A stretch of 64,000 nucleotides of DNA, from NCBI GenBank assembly GCA_963710715.1, contig CAVQBL010000016.1, positions 372,001-436,000 on the forward strand, read 5' to 3'. Within the stretch, counting starts at the first letter, position 1, and every line of letters begins with the position of its first letter. Shown one piece after another: positions 26,141 through 35,191 of the stretch. The stretch comes from CAVQBL01 sp963710715. GTDB lineage: Bacteria > Pseudomonadota > Gammaproteobacteria > DSM-16500. The notes below the pieces were generated by a model, which did not search any database, had not been told where the DNA came from, and worked only from the letters and a program-made list of their open reading frames with translations. Made by a program: the position numbers and the translations under genes.

Positions 26141-27172
26141 ATGGCTAAAAAAGAAAATATTGCAACAGTACTTGCTTTTGAAAAGAAAATAGTTCCGTCA
26201 GATGGTTTTTTTTATGGAACAACATGGGAAAAAAGACATAGTGAATCTGTTTCATTACAGCTACAACAAAAATCAGTGCGTGGTACTATTTCTAATCGAC
26301 TTAAAAAAGCACTCCAGCTAGACCCAGCAAAGCTGGATGCGGAAGTTGAAAAAGCGAACTTGCAAACAATAGATTATTGTGCACTAGGTTCGGGACAAGA
26401 TACGCTTAAAATGCATTTCACTTTGAAATTTTTAAGTAATATTGAAAAACCTTCAGCTTGTAATAATGCGGGTTTCAATTCAACGTATCAATCTGCCGTG
26501 AAAAATTATATTGCGAAGGAGGAGTTTGTAGAGCTGGCTAAACGCTACGCAGTTAATATTGCTAACGCACGTTTTTTATGGCGAAATCGAGTAGGTGCTG
26601 AAAATGTAGAAGTTTCAGTTAGAATGTTAAATAATGGAGAAGAAAAATCTTGGATTTTTAATTCTAAAGATTTTGCTTTAAATCATTTTGATGTGAGCAA
26701 TGATCAGGTTAATTCTTTAGCTGAAAAAATAGCCCATACACTTTCTGGTAAAAAATCATTTTTATTGTTAGATATTCATGCTTGCACTCAAGTAGGGCGG
26801 GCTCAAGAAATTTATCCCAGCGAAGAATTGGTATTAGATAAAAACAAGAGTAAAAGCAAAAAAAGTAAAATACTTTATCATGTTAATGGCATTCCTGGTA
26901 TGCACTCTCAAAAAATTGGTAATGCGTTAAGAAGTATAGATACTTGGTATCCAGGTTATGAAGATGTATCTACAGGGCCCATAGCTATTGAACCTTATGG
27001 TGCTGTAACAAATTTAGGTACAGCGTATCGTACTCCCAAAAATAAATCTGATTTTTTTACTTTATTTGATAAATTTGCTCGTGGAGAGTCTTTGGAAACA
27101 AAAGAGCAAGAGCACTATGTTATGGCGGTGTTGGTACGAGGAGGGGTGTTTGGTGAAAGTGGTAAGGATTAA
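26141..27172 (+). CDS. csy3: Csy3/Cas7f backbone subunit
   Basis: 343 residues, the usual Csy3 length. Opening VLAFEKKIVPSDGFFYGTTW and the internal FLWRNRVGAENVEV and GNALRSIDTWYPG match the family. Six copies line the crRNA spacer in the standard complex. A shorter guide, such as the predicted 19-nt one here, would hold fewer. csy4 starts 2 bp after its stop. Confidence 0.95.
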   Translation: MAKKENIATVLAFEKKIVPSDGFFYGTTWEKRHSESVSLQLQQKSVRGTISNRLKKALQLDPAKLDAEVEKANLQTIDYCALGSGQDTLKMHFTLKFLSNIEKPSACNNAGFNSTYQSAVKNYIAKEEFVELAKRYAVNIANARFLWRNRVGAENVEVSVRMLNNGEEKSWIFNSKDFALNHFDVSNDQVNSLAEKIAHTLSGKKSFLLLDIHACTQVGRAQEIYPSEELVLDKNKSKSKKSKILYHVNGIPGMHSQKIGNALRSIDTWYPGYEDVSTGPIAIEPYGAVTNLGTAYRTPKNKSDFFTLFDKFARGESLETKEQEHYVMAVLVRGGVFGESGKD

Positions 27173-27174
27173 TT

Positions 27175-27753
27175 ATGAATACTTATCTTGATATTACACT
27201 GTTATCGGGAGCAGGAGTTGGTCTCAATTTTTTATGGGAAAAACTCTACAAACAAATTCACGTCGGTTTGGCTGAGATGAAAATTTTTAATGAGTTGTCC
27301 GCTATTGGTGCTGCGTTTCCAGAATATGATGGGGAAAAACTTCGGTTAGGTAGTAAACTGCGATTATTTTCCCCAGATCAAACTTTGCTTGAGAATTTTA
27401 ATGCAAAAAAGCGGTTGGCTAGTTTATCTGACTATGTTCATGTAACGAATATTCGTGAGGTACCGAAAAAAATAACGGGATATGTTCGTTATAAAAGGCA
27501 GCAATCCAAATCAAACATAGAGAGGTTAGCAAGGCGCCAAGCAAAGCATAAATCCATCGAATTTGAACAGGCTTTGGAATTGCTAAAGCACCGAAAAGAA
27601 GTCTTCATAAAGGCGCCATTTATTAATATGTCTAGCTTTAGCTCAGGACAACATTTTCCTATGTTCATAATAAAAGAGCATGTTACAGAACAAATAAGCG
27701 TTGGGTTTAATTGTTATGGCTTGAGTGCTATATCAACAGTACCTAATTTTTAA
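27175..27753 (+). CDS. csy4: Csy4/Cas6f crRNA endoribonuclease
   Basis: 192 residues. The catalytic His29 is in KLYKQIHVGL at exactly the position known for Pseudomonas Csy4. The arginine-rich RNA-binding helix spans about 105-125 (KRQQ...RLARRQAKH), the SFSSGQHF block (154-161) holds the active-site serine, and the end YGLSAISTVPNF is the family signature. It cuts precursor crRNA at the base of the CTGCC/GGCAG hairpin and stays bound. Confidence 0.95.
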   Translation: MNTYLDITLLSGAGVGLNFLWEKLYKQIHVGLAEMKIFNELSAIGAAFPEYDGEKLRLGSKLRLFSPDQTLLENFNAKKRLASLSDYVHVTNIREVPKKITGYVRYKRQQSKSNIERLARRQAKHKSIEFEQALELLKHRKEVFIKAPFINMSSFSSGQHFPMFIIKEHVTEQISVGFNCYGLSAISTVPNF

Positions 27754-27883
27754 CCTTTCTTCATATCGCTCTTTAAAAATTTATTATAATCAAAGCGTTA
27801 AGTGAGATTTAATTTTTATTGGTAGATTGTGCGAAATGCAGCTATGTTTTTGTTAAGATTGAGTTTTTATTAAAATATATTTA
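27754..27883 (+). promoter_or_regulatory. CRISPR leader
   Basis: 130 bp of AT-rich sequence between csy4 and the first repeat. A possible promoter is TTGTTA...TAAAAT at about 27850-27876. The leader lies on the csy4 side, so the array is read on the plus strand and new spacers should enter here. Confidence 0.7.
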
Positions 27884-29364
27884 GCTCACTGCCGCATAGG
27901 CAGCTTAGAAAATTCAGGCGTGATAATAATTTAATTTTTGATTGCTCACTGCCGCATAGGCAGCTTAGAAAGTGCTTCAGCATAATGTTGATATACATGC
28001 ATTGCTCACTGCCGCATAGGCAGCTTAGAAAATCACGACGAGCCGTAGGATTGTTATTTTTAGGCTCACTGCCGCATAGGCAGCTTAGAAAGTTACAGCT
28101 AATTGATGCTGCACTTGAACGATGCTCACTGCCGCATAGGCAGCTTAGAAAGGTAAATGGGATGGACATGGACAGATTAGCGGGCTCACTGCCGCATAGG
28201 CAGCTTAGAAACATAAGTTTTTTTAATTGTTTTTCATACAATAGCGTGCTCACTGCCGCATAGGCAGCTTAGAAAATCAGCATATAATGACCATTGTCTG
28301 TCGTGAGGGCTCACTGCCGCATAGGCAGCTTAGAAAAGTGGTATTGATATGGAGGTCGTAATGACATCAGCTCACTGCCGCATAGGCAGCTTAGAAATGA
28401 TAATGATTTCATTATTATTTATGGACAAAGCTCACTGCCGCATAGGCAGCTAAGAAATGATTGTTAATTACACCATTTGATTGTATAAAGCTCACTGCCG
28501 CATAGGCAGCTTAGAAAGCACCATTTGAAATGTTTCGCCATCCTCAAAAAGCTCACTGCCGCATAGGCAGCTTAGAAAGGACAAAAAAAGAAGAGATATC
28601 TGATAATATACTGCTCACTGCCGCATAGGCAGCTTAGAAAGAACCAACCGGGCCGCCATAAGTGCTCCTCGAGGCTCACTGCCGCATAGGCAGCTTAGAA
28701 AAGAAGCGCAAATAAAGCTTAAACAAATTGAAGGCTCACTGCCGCATAGGCAGCTTAGAAAAATGTTTGGTATAGCGTGATTCAGAGTGCTTAGCTCACT
28801 TGCCGCATAGGCAGCTTAGAAAACACAGTTATTACGGAAGTATTGGCATATATCTCGCTCACTGCCGCATAGGCAGCTTAGAAAAGACAAACCGCGCTAA
28901 TCGATATGTGTTTTAAGCTCACTGCCGCATAGGCAGCTTAGAAAACTAATAGCGGCACCAATACTTATCTTATTCAGCTCACTGCCGCATAGGCAGCTTA
29001 GAAAAAAAATGGCACCACTCATAAACGCAAACCATAGCTCACTGCCGCATAGGCAGCTTAGAAAAATAGATTCTGATATTTTAAATTCAGTATCTGGCTC
29101 ACTGCCGCATAGGCAGCTTAGAAAATCTACTTTTAGCATTAAACTAAACGTATTCAGCTCACTGCCGCATAGGCAGCTTAGAAAATTAAGATATGGAAAT
29201 CCTGGCGCAATGCGGGCTCACTGCCGCATAGGCAGCTTAGAAATTTGTAATCAAAATCATCTAGCACTTGTCTTCCGCTCACTGCCGCATAGGCAGCTTA
29301 GAAAATCGAAAACTTTGGCACTAAAGTTTCGGTTAAGCTCACTGCCGCATAGGCAGCTTAGAAA
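27884..29364 (+). CRISPR. type I-F CRISPR array, 25 repeats and 24 spacers
   Basis: 28-bp repeats starting GCTCACTGCC, stem CTGCC-GCATA-GGCAG, handle CTTAGAAA. Repeats begin at 27884, 27944, 28004, 28064, 28124, 28184, 28248, 28309, 28370, 28430, 28490, 28551, 28613, 28674, 28734, 28794, 28857, 28917, 28977, 29037, 29097, 29157, 29216, 29277 and 29337. Most spacers are 32 nt; spacer 6 is 36 and a few are 31 or 33-34. The tenth repeat has AGCTAAGAAA, and the repeat at 28794 has an extra T (CACTTGCC). The last repeat is not degenerate, so the array looks well kept. No spacer was matched by eye to sequence inside this window. Confidence 0.98.
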
Positions 29365-29407
29365 TTATAAGTCCAATAATTGCAATTGAGTTTAATAAGG
29401 TAAGCAG

Positions 29408-29426
29408 ATAGCGTTTTGAACGCTAT
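29408..29426. terminator. hairpin downstream of the array
   Basis: ATAGCGTT-TTG-AACGCTAT, a perfect 8-bp stem with a 3-nt loop, 44 bp after the last repeat. No T-run follows, so its use as a terminator is uncertain. The stretch 29427-29517 shows nothing else. Confidence 0.4.
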
Positions 29427-29517
29427 TGTCAATGGTGCTGCTTAATGAGAGTAGCCTCTGAAGAGCATCCTTCTTGCCTTAACTATCTTGGAGTTTGGAT
29501 TCTGAACGTAGAAATAA

Positions 29518-29700
29518 AGATATTACCAATTATGCGTATTACTCACACGCTTGGGACGTAGAGGAGGCATTCTATACGGCATAGGCTCGTACCATGCAGG
29601 AAGAACCACGCCGCCTTGAGACATGTAGCGTGTTACATTGCAGGGCGCGCCGAAGAAATAAATGCTGCTTACCTGCTGCAGCAAATAATTTACTCGTTAT
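29518..29700. repeat. direct duplication of the 3' end of the GIN-domain gene (left copy)
   Basis: About 183 bp, over 90% identical to 30206-30388, starting AGATATTACCAATTATGCG and ending AATTTACTCGTT. Differences include single-base changes and a small gap near GCTGCTTACCTG. It is joined directly to the truncated ORF6N gene. Confidence 0.85.
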
Positions 29701-30188
29701 TGATGCTGATATTGCAGAATTATATGGTGTGGAAACAAAACGTATTAATAAAGCTGTTAAGAATAATCCAGATAAATTTCCTGATGGCTATCTTTTTGAA
29801 TTAAATAAAAAAGAATGGAATTCATTGAAGTCGAAATTTTCGACTTCAATAAAAGGCGGTAAAGTTAAACTACCAACAGCCTTTACCGAAAAAGGACTTT
29901 ACATGTTAGCTACCATTTTGAAAAGTCAAAAAGGCAACAGAAACAACGCTAGCAATTATTGAGACTTTTGCAAAGGTCAAAGAATTGGGTCATGTAATTA
30001 GCCAGATGCAAACTTTGCCTGAGAATTCACCAAAGCAAAAATCGTTGATGGAACATACTGGAGATTTAATTGCAGATTTAATTGCTCCTGATGAAGAATT
30101 GGAAATAACGGGAACTGAAACCACTTATGAAATGAATTTGGCAATATTCAAAATAAAAAGAACAATAAAAAAAAGAGCAAATAAGTAG
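29690..30188 (+). pseudogene. ORF6N/KilA-type domain protein, truncated and frameshifted
   Basis: LVIDADIAELYGVETKRINK then NNPDKFPDGYLFELNKKEW and LPTAFTEKGLYMLATILKS form an ORF6N domain, typical of phage and mobile-element DNA-binding proteins. Its normal first 20 residues are lost: the frame runs backwards into the duplicated end of the neighbouring gene. After QKG an extra G shifts the frame; the rest (ATETTLAIIETFAKVKELGH onward) continues in another frame to 30188. No function is expected now. Confidence 0.8.
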
Positions 30189-30205
30189 ATGTACTAGTCA
30201 CGACG

Positions 30206-30388
30206 AGATATTACCAATTATGCGTATTACTCACACGCTTTGGACGTAGAGGAGGCATTCTATACGGCATAGGCTCATACCATGCAGGAAGCACAACGCC
30301 GCCTTGAGACATATAGCGTGTTACATTGCAGGGTGCGCCGAAGAAATAAATGCTGCTGCGGTTGCCGGCTGCAGCAAATAATTTACTC
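30206..30388. repeat. direct duplication, original copy in the GIN-domain gene
   Basis: The 3'-terminal part of the lipoprotein gene at 30211-31425, duplicated at 29518-29700. The two copies bracket the ORF6N remnant, 505 bp apart. Confidence 0.85.
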
Positions 30389-31425
30389 GTTGCTCTCACA
30401 TTCGCGTGTGACCAACCTAAGGTGCTGGCGTACACATTTGCGCCACGTAAGAATTGACCCTCAAAGCGTGATTCATCATGAGTATCCACATTAAGATTGA
30501 TGGCACGTCCCGCAAGTCCTACACGTGCTTGGTTTCTTACATTGACATAAGTGCCTACGCTATCAACCCAATAAACGTAAACACGACTGCTGCCAATCGC
30601 AGTGACTCTTCTCAAATTAGCATAACCCACAACCGTAATTAAACCGCAACCTGAAGCAGCAATATTAAGGAAATCAGTGTCAGCGCCGATGATATTAATG
30701 GTGCCATTCCCCCGATGACGGATGGATTGCACACCTACGCAACCACTGACATTGACACAGCCATGACCAAATACTCTAATGTTCAGAGCCGGTGTATGGG
30801 CACCCATCACGGTAATCACACCTCCGCCTAGCTGTCTAACTTCTCCCAGGTTCATCTTTCCAGATAAGAGAATGTTGCCTTCGCCCGTAGAAAGAATAGT
30901 TAAGATATCACTTCTAATTCCTTTTCCTTCAATGCCTCCGCAGCCGCTATTACATATCCTGCGTAGATTGCATATGCCAATGCGTACGATGATGTTATTT
31001 AAGCGCAGGTTTCTTTTCATTTGACGTAGATAGAGTGTGTTGCCTTTGGTTTCAACAACCACTTGTCGTATTTGTTTATTGGGACCCAGCACATAAACAC
31101 TGTTGCGCTTTTGACCACCGACGATTTGAATTTGGAACGTGCCATTGGCTTCCACATTGGTAAAGTTAGGTGATCTAACGCTGACTAAGGAAATGGTGCT
31201 GGCGTCGGAGGAGGCTTTAATAGAACGCTCTACATTGTTGGGTGCACCTGATAAGAACCAACTATCGCCATATTGCTGTCTCCAAATGTTAGGATTGGTA
31301 TTGATTTGTTGCAGCCACGTTTCATGGAGTAGATCATTATTAATTTTATAAAAATCTCTGTGTGCGCAACTGGTAAGAATAAAGAAGCAACAGCTAATAA
31401 TCCCCAGTAAAAAATGTTTTTTCAT
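30211..31425 (-). CDS. GIN-domain (DUF2807-like) lipoprotein
   Basis: 404 residues with a lipoprotein signal (lipobox LTSC, Cys20). A beta-helix-like region follows with the short-repeat character of GIN/DUF2807 proteins: VEANGTFQIQIVGGQ, VVVETKGNTLYLRQ, GSSRVYV, NQARVGLAG. Function unknown; such proteins are thought to be anchored in the envelope. The C-terminus (YEPMPYRMPPLRPKRVSNTH) is also encoded in the duplicated copy next to the CRISPR array. Confidence 0.75.
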   Translation of the reverse strand: MKKHFLLGIISCCFFILTSCAHRDFYKINNDLLHETWLQQINTNPNIWRQQYGDSWFLSGAPNNVERSIKASSDASTISLVSVRSPNFTNVEANGTFQIQIVGGQKRNSVYVLGPNKQIRQVVVETKGNTLYLRQMKRNLRLNNIIVRIGICNLRRICNSGCGGIEGKGIRSDILTILSTGEGNILLSGKMNLGEVRQLGGGVITVMGAHTPALNIRVFGHGCVNVSGCVGVQSIRHRGNGTINIIGADTDFLNIAASGCGLITVVGYANLRRVTAIGSSRVYVYWVDSVGTYVNVRNQARVGLAGRAINLNVDTHDESRFEGQFLRGANVYASTLGWSHANVRATSKLFAAAGNRSSIYFFGAPCNVTRYMSQGGVVLPAWYEPMPYRMPPLRPKRVSNTHNW

Positions 31426-31466
31426 AGCCTCTCTCTGGTTCTAGCAGCGTACACGATTGCAATAAT

Positions 31467-33068
31467 TTAACATAGAAACTGTAACACGTACACATGCCCC
31501 TGTACGGGTTCATTGCTTTGCGTGCGTGTCATCGCCGTTTGGTAAAATGCAATTTTAAAGTGATTTTTTTTAGCGAGCGCATCAATATATTTTTTTTGGT
31601 GAGAGAATCGCCCCGATTGATTCATTTTATAATCGGTTTCAGCATTTATTTCTGTATTGAATACAAATAGTCCATTCTGACGTAGTGCTTGTTTTACTTT
31701 TTCAAAAAGCGAAGTAAGATCCCCCATGTAAACCAAAACATCACCCGCTAAAATCAAATCGTATCTTGCTTGTTTATTGCTTAAGTATTGCGTCATATCA
31801 CTCATTGCCAGTGAATTGTAAATATTTTTTTGCGTGGCGATCTCTAACATTTTAGGCGATAGATCTATGCCGGTGAGTGTTTTTGCCAATGGTTTAAATA
31901 CAATGCCACACAATCCTGTGCCACAGCCAAGATCCAAAATATCCCAAGGAAACGGATTCTTGTGCGTAACTTGCTGTACAGCGTTATATAAAAGTTTAGG
32001 TACTTGATAATCAAGTGCTTTTAGCAAATGCGGCTCATAGTGATCGGCATAAGAATCAAACAATGTTGTAACGTAATCAGGTGGTGCTGCGAGTAAGCGT
32101 TGATTTTGTGAAAGCATTTTAACCGTGTAATTAATCGCTTCATTTTTTGGCTGTAAACGTAATGCTTCTTGAAAATGTTGCAACGCAAATCCCACATGTT
32201 GTTTAGCTAAAAAAGCGACGCCTAAATTATTGTGTGCGGCAAATAAATTAGGATTAAGTCTAATCACGCGTTGGTAATGTTGAATCGCGTTGTCAATATT
32301 TCCCTGTTGCATATTAATCACACCCAGGTTAAACAATATTTGTGTATCTTCGGGGGCTAATTCGGATGCTTTTAAATAATGTAATTTAGCTTCATTCAGA
32401 GAACCTTGTTTTAAATAACAAGTCGCGAGGTTGGTTTGTGTTTCTAAATGATGAGGATGCGCTTCTTCAATAGTTAAAAATTGCTTTAAGGCGGCAGGAA
32501 TTTTTCCTTGTTGCATGAGAGCGCAAGCCAGATGAAATCGCGCAGCAAAATGTTCTGGCACATGATCTAATAATTTTTGAAAAGCATCTATTGCAGAATC
32601 AAGTTGATTTTGTTTGATGAGAGCAAGCCCTAAATTATAATACGCATCGGCATAATTGGGTTCTTTTTCCAATGCAGCGCGATAAAAATTAACCGCCTCA
32701 CTCAATTTGCCTTGCGCATAATAAATAGTGCCTAAATTGTTGAGCGCAAGCGCGTAGTTTGGGTGAGTGTCAATGACTTGATGTAATATTTCTGCCGCTT
32801 TGCTGAATAAGCCTTGAATTTTGAAAATGTTAGCAAGGTGAAGTTGCAAAGTGATATCGTTAGGTTGTAAATGAATGGCTTTTTCTAAATAGTCAGTTGC
32901 TGCGGCAAAATCTTTTTGTTGAGCGCAAATGATGCCCAGCGCGTGTAGAGATTCAGCATCTCGCGGGTTAATGCGTACAAGTGATAAATAGCCTTCTTTC
33001 GCTTGGTCAAGATGGCCTGCTTGGTGGAGCTGACGAATGGTGGTGAGTGTTAATTTGTTTTTTTTCAT
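31467..33068 (-). CDS. TPR-repeat protein with C-terminal SAM-dependent methyltransferase
   Basis: 533 residues from the ATG at 33068 (MKKNKLTLTTIRQLHQAGHL); the longer frame to 33170 is translated palindromic element. About nine TPR units fill residues 10-340 (for example ALNNLGTIYYAQGKLSEAVN). A class I methyltransferase follows with the SAM motif ILDLGCGTGLCG and LTGIDLSPKML. The substrate is unknown. It uses SAM, which matters because metK is broken in this window. Confidence 0.88.
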   Translation of the reverse strand: MKKNKLTLTTIRQLHQAGHLDQAKEGYLSLVRINPRDAESLHALGIICAQQKDFAAATDYLEKAIHLQPNDITLQLHLANIFKIQGLFSKAAEILHQVIDTHPNYALALNNLGTIYYAQGKLSEAVNFYRAALEKEPNYADAYYNLGLALIKQNQLDSAIDAFQKLLDHVPEHFAARFHLACALMQQGKIPAALKQFLTIEEAHPHHLETQTNLATCYLKQGSLNEAKLHYLKASELAPEDTQILFNLGVINMQQGNIDNAIQHYQRVIRLNPNLFAAHNNLGVAFLAKQHVGFALQHFQEALRLQPKNEAINYTVKMLSQNQRLLAAPPDYVTTLFDSYADHYEPHLLKALDYQVPKLLYNAVQQVTHKNPFPWDILDLGCGTGLCGIVFKPLAKTLTGIDLSPKMLEIATQKNIYNSLAMSDMTQYLSNKQARYDLILAGDVLVYMGDLTSLFEKVKQALRQNGLFVFNTEINAETDYKMNQSGRFSHQKKYIDALAKKNHFKIAFYQTAMTRTQSNEPVQGHVYVLQFLC

Positions 33069-33082
33069 ATTAACGTAGGCTC

Positions 33083-33201
33083 CGTCATTGCGAGCCCCCG
33101 CGCTTTTTGCGGGGGCGTGGCAATCCAGGTGGCGCGACAATGTTCCCCCGCTTCCCCCGGCTAGAAGCACGCCGGGGATGTAAACATAGCTCGCAATGAC
33201 G
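33083..33201. mobile_element. CGTCATTGCGA palindromic element, copy 3
   Basis: Ends CGTCATTGCGA / TCGCAATGACG; internal GGCAATCCAG; the right half is diverged. It fills the gap between pcnB and the TPR-methyltransferase and ends 15 bp before the latter's ATG on the minus strand. Confidence 0.8.
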
Positions 33202-33205
33202 AGGG

Positions 33206-34582
33206 TTATTTTTTCCGCCTTCTGCGCTTTTTCCCCGCAGGTTTTTTTTCAAGTTCTTTTATCATTTTTTCACGCAGCTCATGATCCGCGGTAGAAAACG
33301 CATCCCACCACGTACTTAATTCTTGCACGGGATCACCAACGGTCGCACGCAATGCCAATAAGTCATAAGCGGCACGAAAACGTGGATGATTAACTAAACG
33401 ATAAGCGCGTGCGCCATGGCGATAAGAAAAGCGATATTGTAATAAACAAATTTCCCGCACAGAAAGCTGCAAATGGCGTGTTATAGCCAGACGCTGTGTT
33501 TGTTGATGCAATACTGTGCGCAACGCTTTTTCTGCGGCAACATAAAATGGCATGCCACTTTCTTCGTGCTCCTTTGCTGTGTGCAGTACGGGATGCCATA
33601 AAAATACAGCAAAAAGAAATGCGGGCGAGACGGATTTGTTTTCTTTAATGCGTTTATCCGTATTGGCGAGAGCTTCTTCAATTAATTTTTTTGTTTCGGG
33701 TAAGTGTATTAGCGTGGCTGTGGGTGGAAAAAGCTGTGCAAATAAATTGTACTTTTGAAGTAATTTAACCGTTTCTAATGTTGCGCCTTCTTTAAAAAAC
33801 TTTAACACTTCTTGAAACAGTCGAGCAGAGGAAACATGCCCTAATAAGTGACTTAAGTGTATGATAGGTGTTTCCGTTTCAGGGCTAATTTTTAAATGTA
33901 ATTTTCCCATAAACCGCACAGCGCGTAGCAAGCGCACCGGATCTTCTTGATAACGTAATTCGGGATTGCCAATGATGCGTAGTGTGCGGGTTTTTATATC
34001 TTGCATTCCATCTGCGTAATCCACGATAGAAAAATCAGCGATGTTGTAATACAAGGCATTGATACTGAAATCACGGCGCCACACGTCATCTTCAATGGTG
34101 CCATAGACATTATCACGAACGATCATACCTTTGTGACTGCGAGCGTCTTCTGCGTGAGCTTCTTTATGGTGAGTGCGGAAAGTTGCTACTTCAATTAATT
34201 CTTTGCCAAAGACAATATGCGCGAGGCGAAAGCGTTTCCCAATCAATCTTGAATTGCGAAACAACTTGCGCACTTGCTCGGGGTGTGCGCTGGTTGCAAT
34301 ATCATAATCTTTGGGTTGGTGGCCCAATAATAAATCGCGTACACAGCCACCGACTAAATAAGCGCTGAATCCTGCTTGATTCAATCGGGAAAGTACTTTT
34401 AAAGCATTCTCACTGATGGATTTGCGTGAAATGGAATGTTCAGCGCGCGGTATAATCAGCGGTTCATGATTTTTCGGTGTGGTGGAGGACTTTTCTTTAG
34501 TGAAATGATTTAAGAGTCCTTGGAGCAGTTTAATAATTTTCTCATCCTCAGTTGGTGACTTCCTGGAAAATGTCTCTGTCAT
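33206..34582 (-). CDS. pcnB: poly(A) polymerase I
   Basis: 458 residues. The nucleotidyltransferase motif GGCVRDLLLG (78-87) and catalytic DYD (Asp92, Asp94) lead into the class II CCA-adding/PAP fold with RRDFSINALYYN and RLLRAVRFMGKL. A long extension (about 60 residues) before the catalytic domain and a basic tail (KKRRRRKK) favour PcnB over CCA transferase. It adds 3' A-tails that mark RNA for decay. Confidence 0.92.
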   Translation of the reverse strand: MTETFSRKSPTEDEKIIKLLQGLLNHFTKEKSSTTPKNHEPLIIPRAEHSISRKSISENALKVLSRLNQAGFSAYLVGGCVRDLLLGHQPKDYDIATSAHPEQVRKLFRNSRLIGKRFRLAHIVFGKELIEVATFRTHHKEAHAEDARSHKGMIVRDNVYGTIEDDVWRRDFSINALYYNIADFSIVDYADGMQDIKTRTLRIIGNPELRYQEDPVRLLRAVRFMGKLHLKISPETETPIIHLSHLLGHVSSARLFQEVLKFFKEGATLETVKLLQKYNLFAQLFPPTATLIHLPETKKLIEEALANTDKRIKENKSVSPAFLFAVFLWHPVLHTAKEHEESGMPFYVAAEKALRTVLHQQTQRLAITRHLQLSVREICLLQYRFSYRHGARAYRLVNHPRFRAAYDLLALRATVGDPVQELSTWWDAFSTADHELREKMIKELEKKPAGKKRRRRKK

Positions 34583-34632
34583 TCTCGTCCCCGCTTTCGC
34601 AGGGACAGCGCGGCCTATATAATACCACCTTT

Positions 34633-34708
34633 GCTCCCTTCGTCTAGTGGCCTAGGACACCGCCCTCTCACGGCGTAAACAGGGGTTCGAGTCCCCTAGG
34701 GAGCGCCA
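34633..34708 (+). tRNA. tRNA-Glu (CTC)
   Basis: 76 nt including encoded CCA. Acceptor GCTCCCT/AGGGAGC, T arm AGGGGTTCGAGTCCCCT, anticodon loop CTCTCAC with anticodon CTC at 34667-34669. It is very like the E. coli tRNA-Glu except for the anticodon, which reads GAG. The last anticodon-stem pair is mismatched (C-T). Confidence 0.95.
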
Positions 34709-35091
34709 AATAGACACTTTTCAATGTTCCCACTACACTGCATTACATCATCACTGATTTTTTGCCACTGGTTAGATGTTTTATCAGGAATTAAATTTTG
34801 TTTTACAAGAAAAATATCTAAATAACTTTCATCGGCTTGCTCGCCAGAATAATAACAATGCCCTGATGCTTCAGATGCATTTTGTATCCATTCTGCCAGA
34901 GAAAATGTGCTGACGCTTTTTCTAAAATCATCTAATCGATCTTCTGAAAGTGGTGTGCCGTTATCGATATCGAGTGCTTGCCAGCCGTTAAAAATATTTT
35001 CTTTCAATTGTGAAACGGTTGGGCAGGTTTCTGCGTGGATAGAGTAAGAAAAAATGAGTGTGGAAATAATTAAAATAAATTTTTTTAACAT
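34696..35091 (-). CDS. hypothetical secreted protein
   Basis: 131 residues with a clear signal peptide (cut after SIHA). The mature part has four cysteines (TCPTV, HCYY, MQCSG, KCLFG), possibly two disulfides. Similar small TCPTV... secreted proteins occur in Legionella/Coxiella-type genomes, but I do not assign a family. Its stop codon lies inside the 3' end of the tRNA-Glu gene on the opposite strand. RBS AGGAGTACTT precedes the ATG. Confidence 0.65.
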   Translation of the reverse strand: MLKKFILIISTLIFSYSIHAETCPTVSQLKENIFNGWQALDIDNGTPLSEDRLDDFRKSVSTFSLAEWIQNASEASGHCYYSGEQADESYLDIFLVKQNLIPDKTSNQWQKISDDVMQCSGNIEKCLFGAP

Positions 35092-35191
35092 AAGTACTCC
35101 TGAAAAAATAAATTTTAAAAAAGTGCAGTAGAGGATTTTTTAAGGAGGTGAATTGGTGAGCACGCTTCGCCCACCCTACATCTCGTTTTAT

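Noticed and set aside
27870..29389. Open frames across the CRISPR array (proteins repeating SLPHRQLRK or FLSCLCGSE)
   Set aside because: They are translated repeats of a 28-bp unit with 60-bp spacing, which is a multiple of three.
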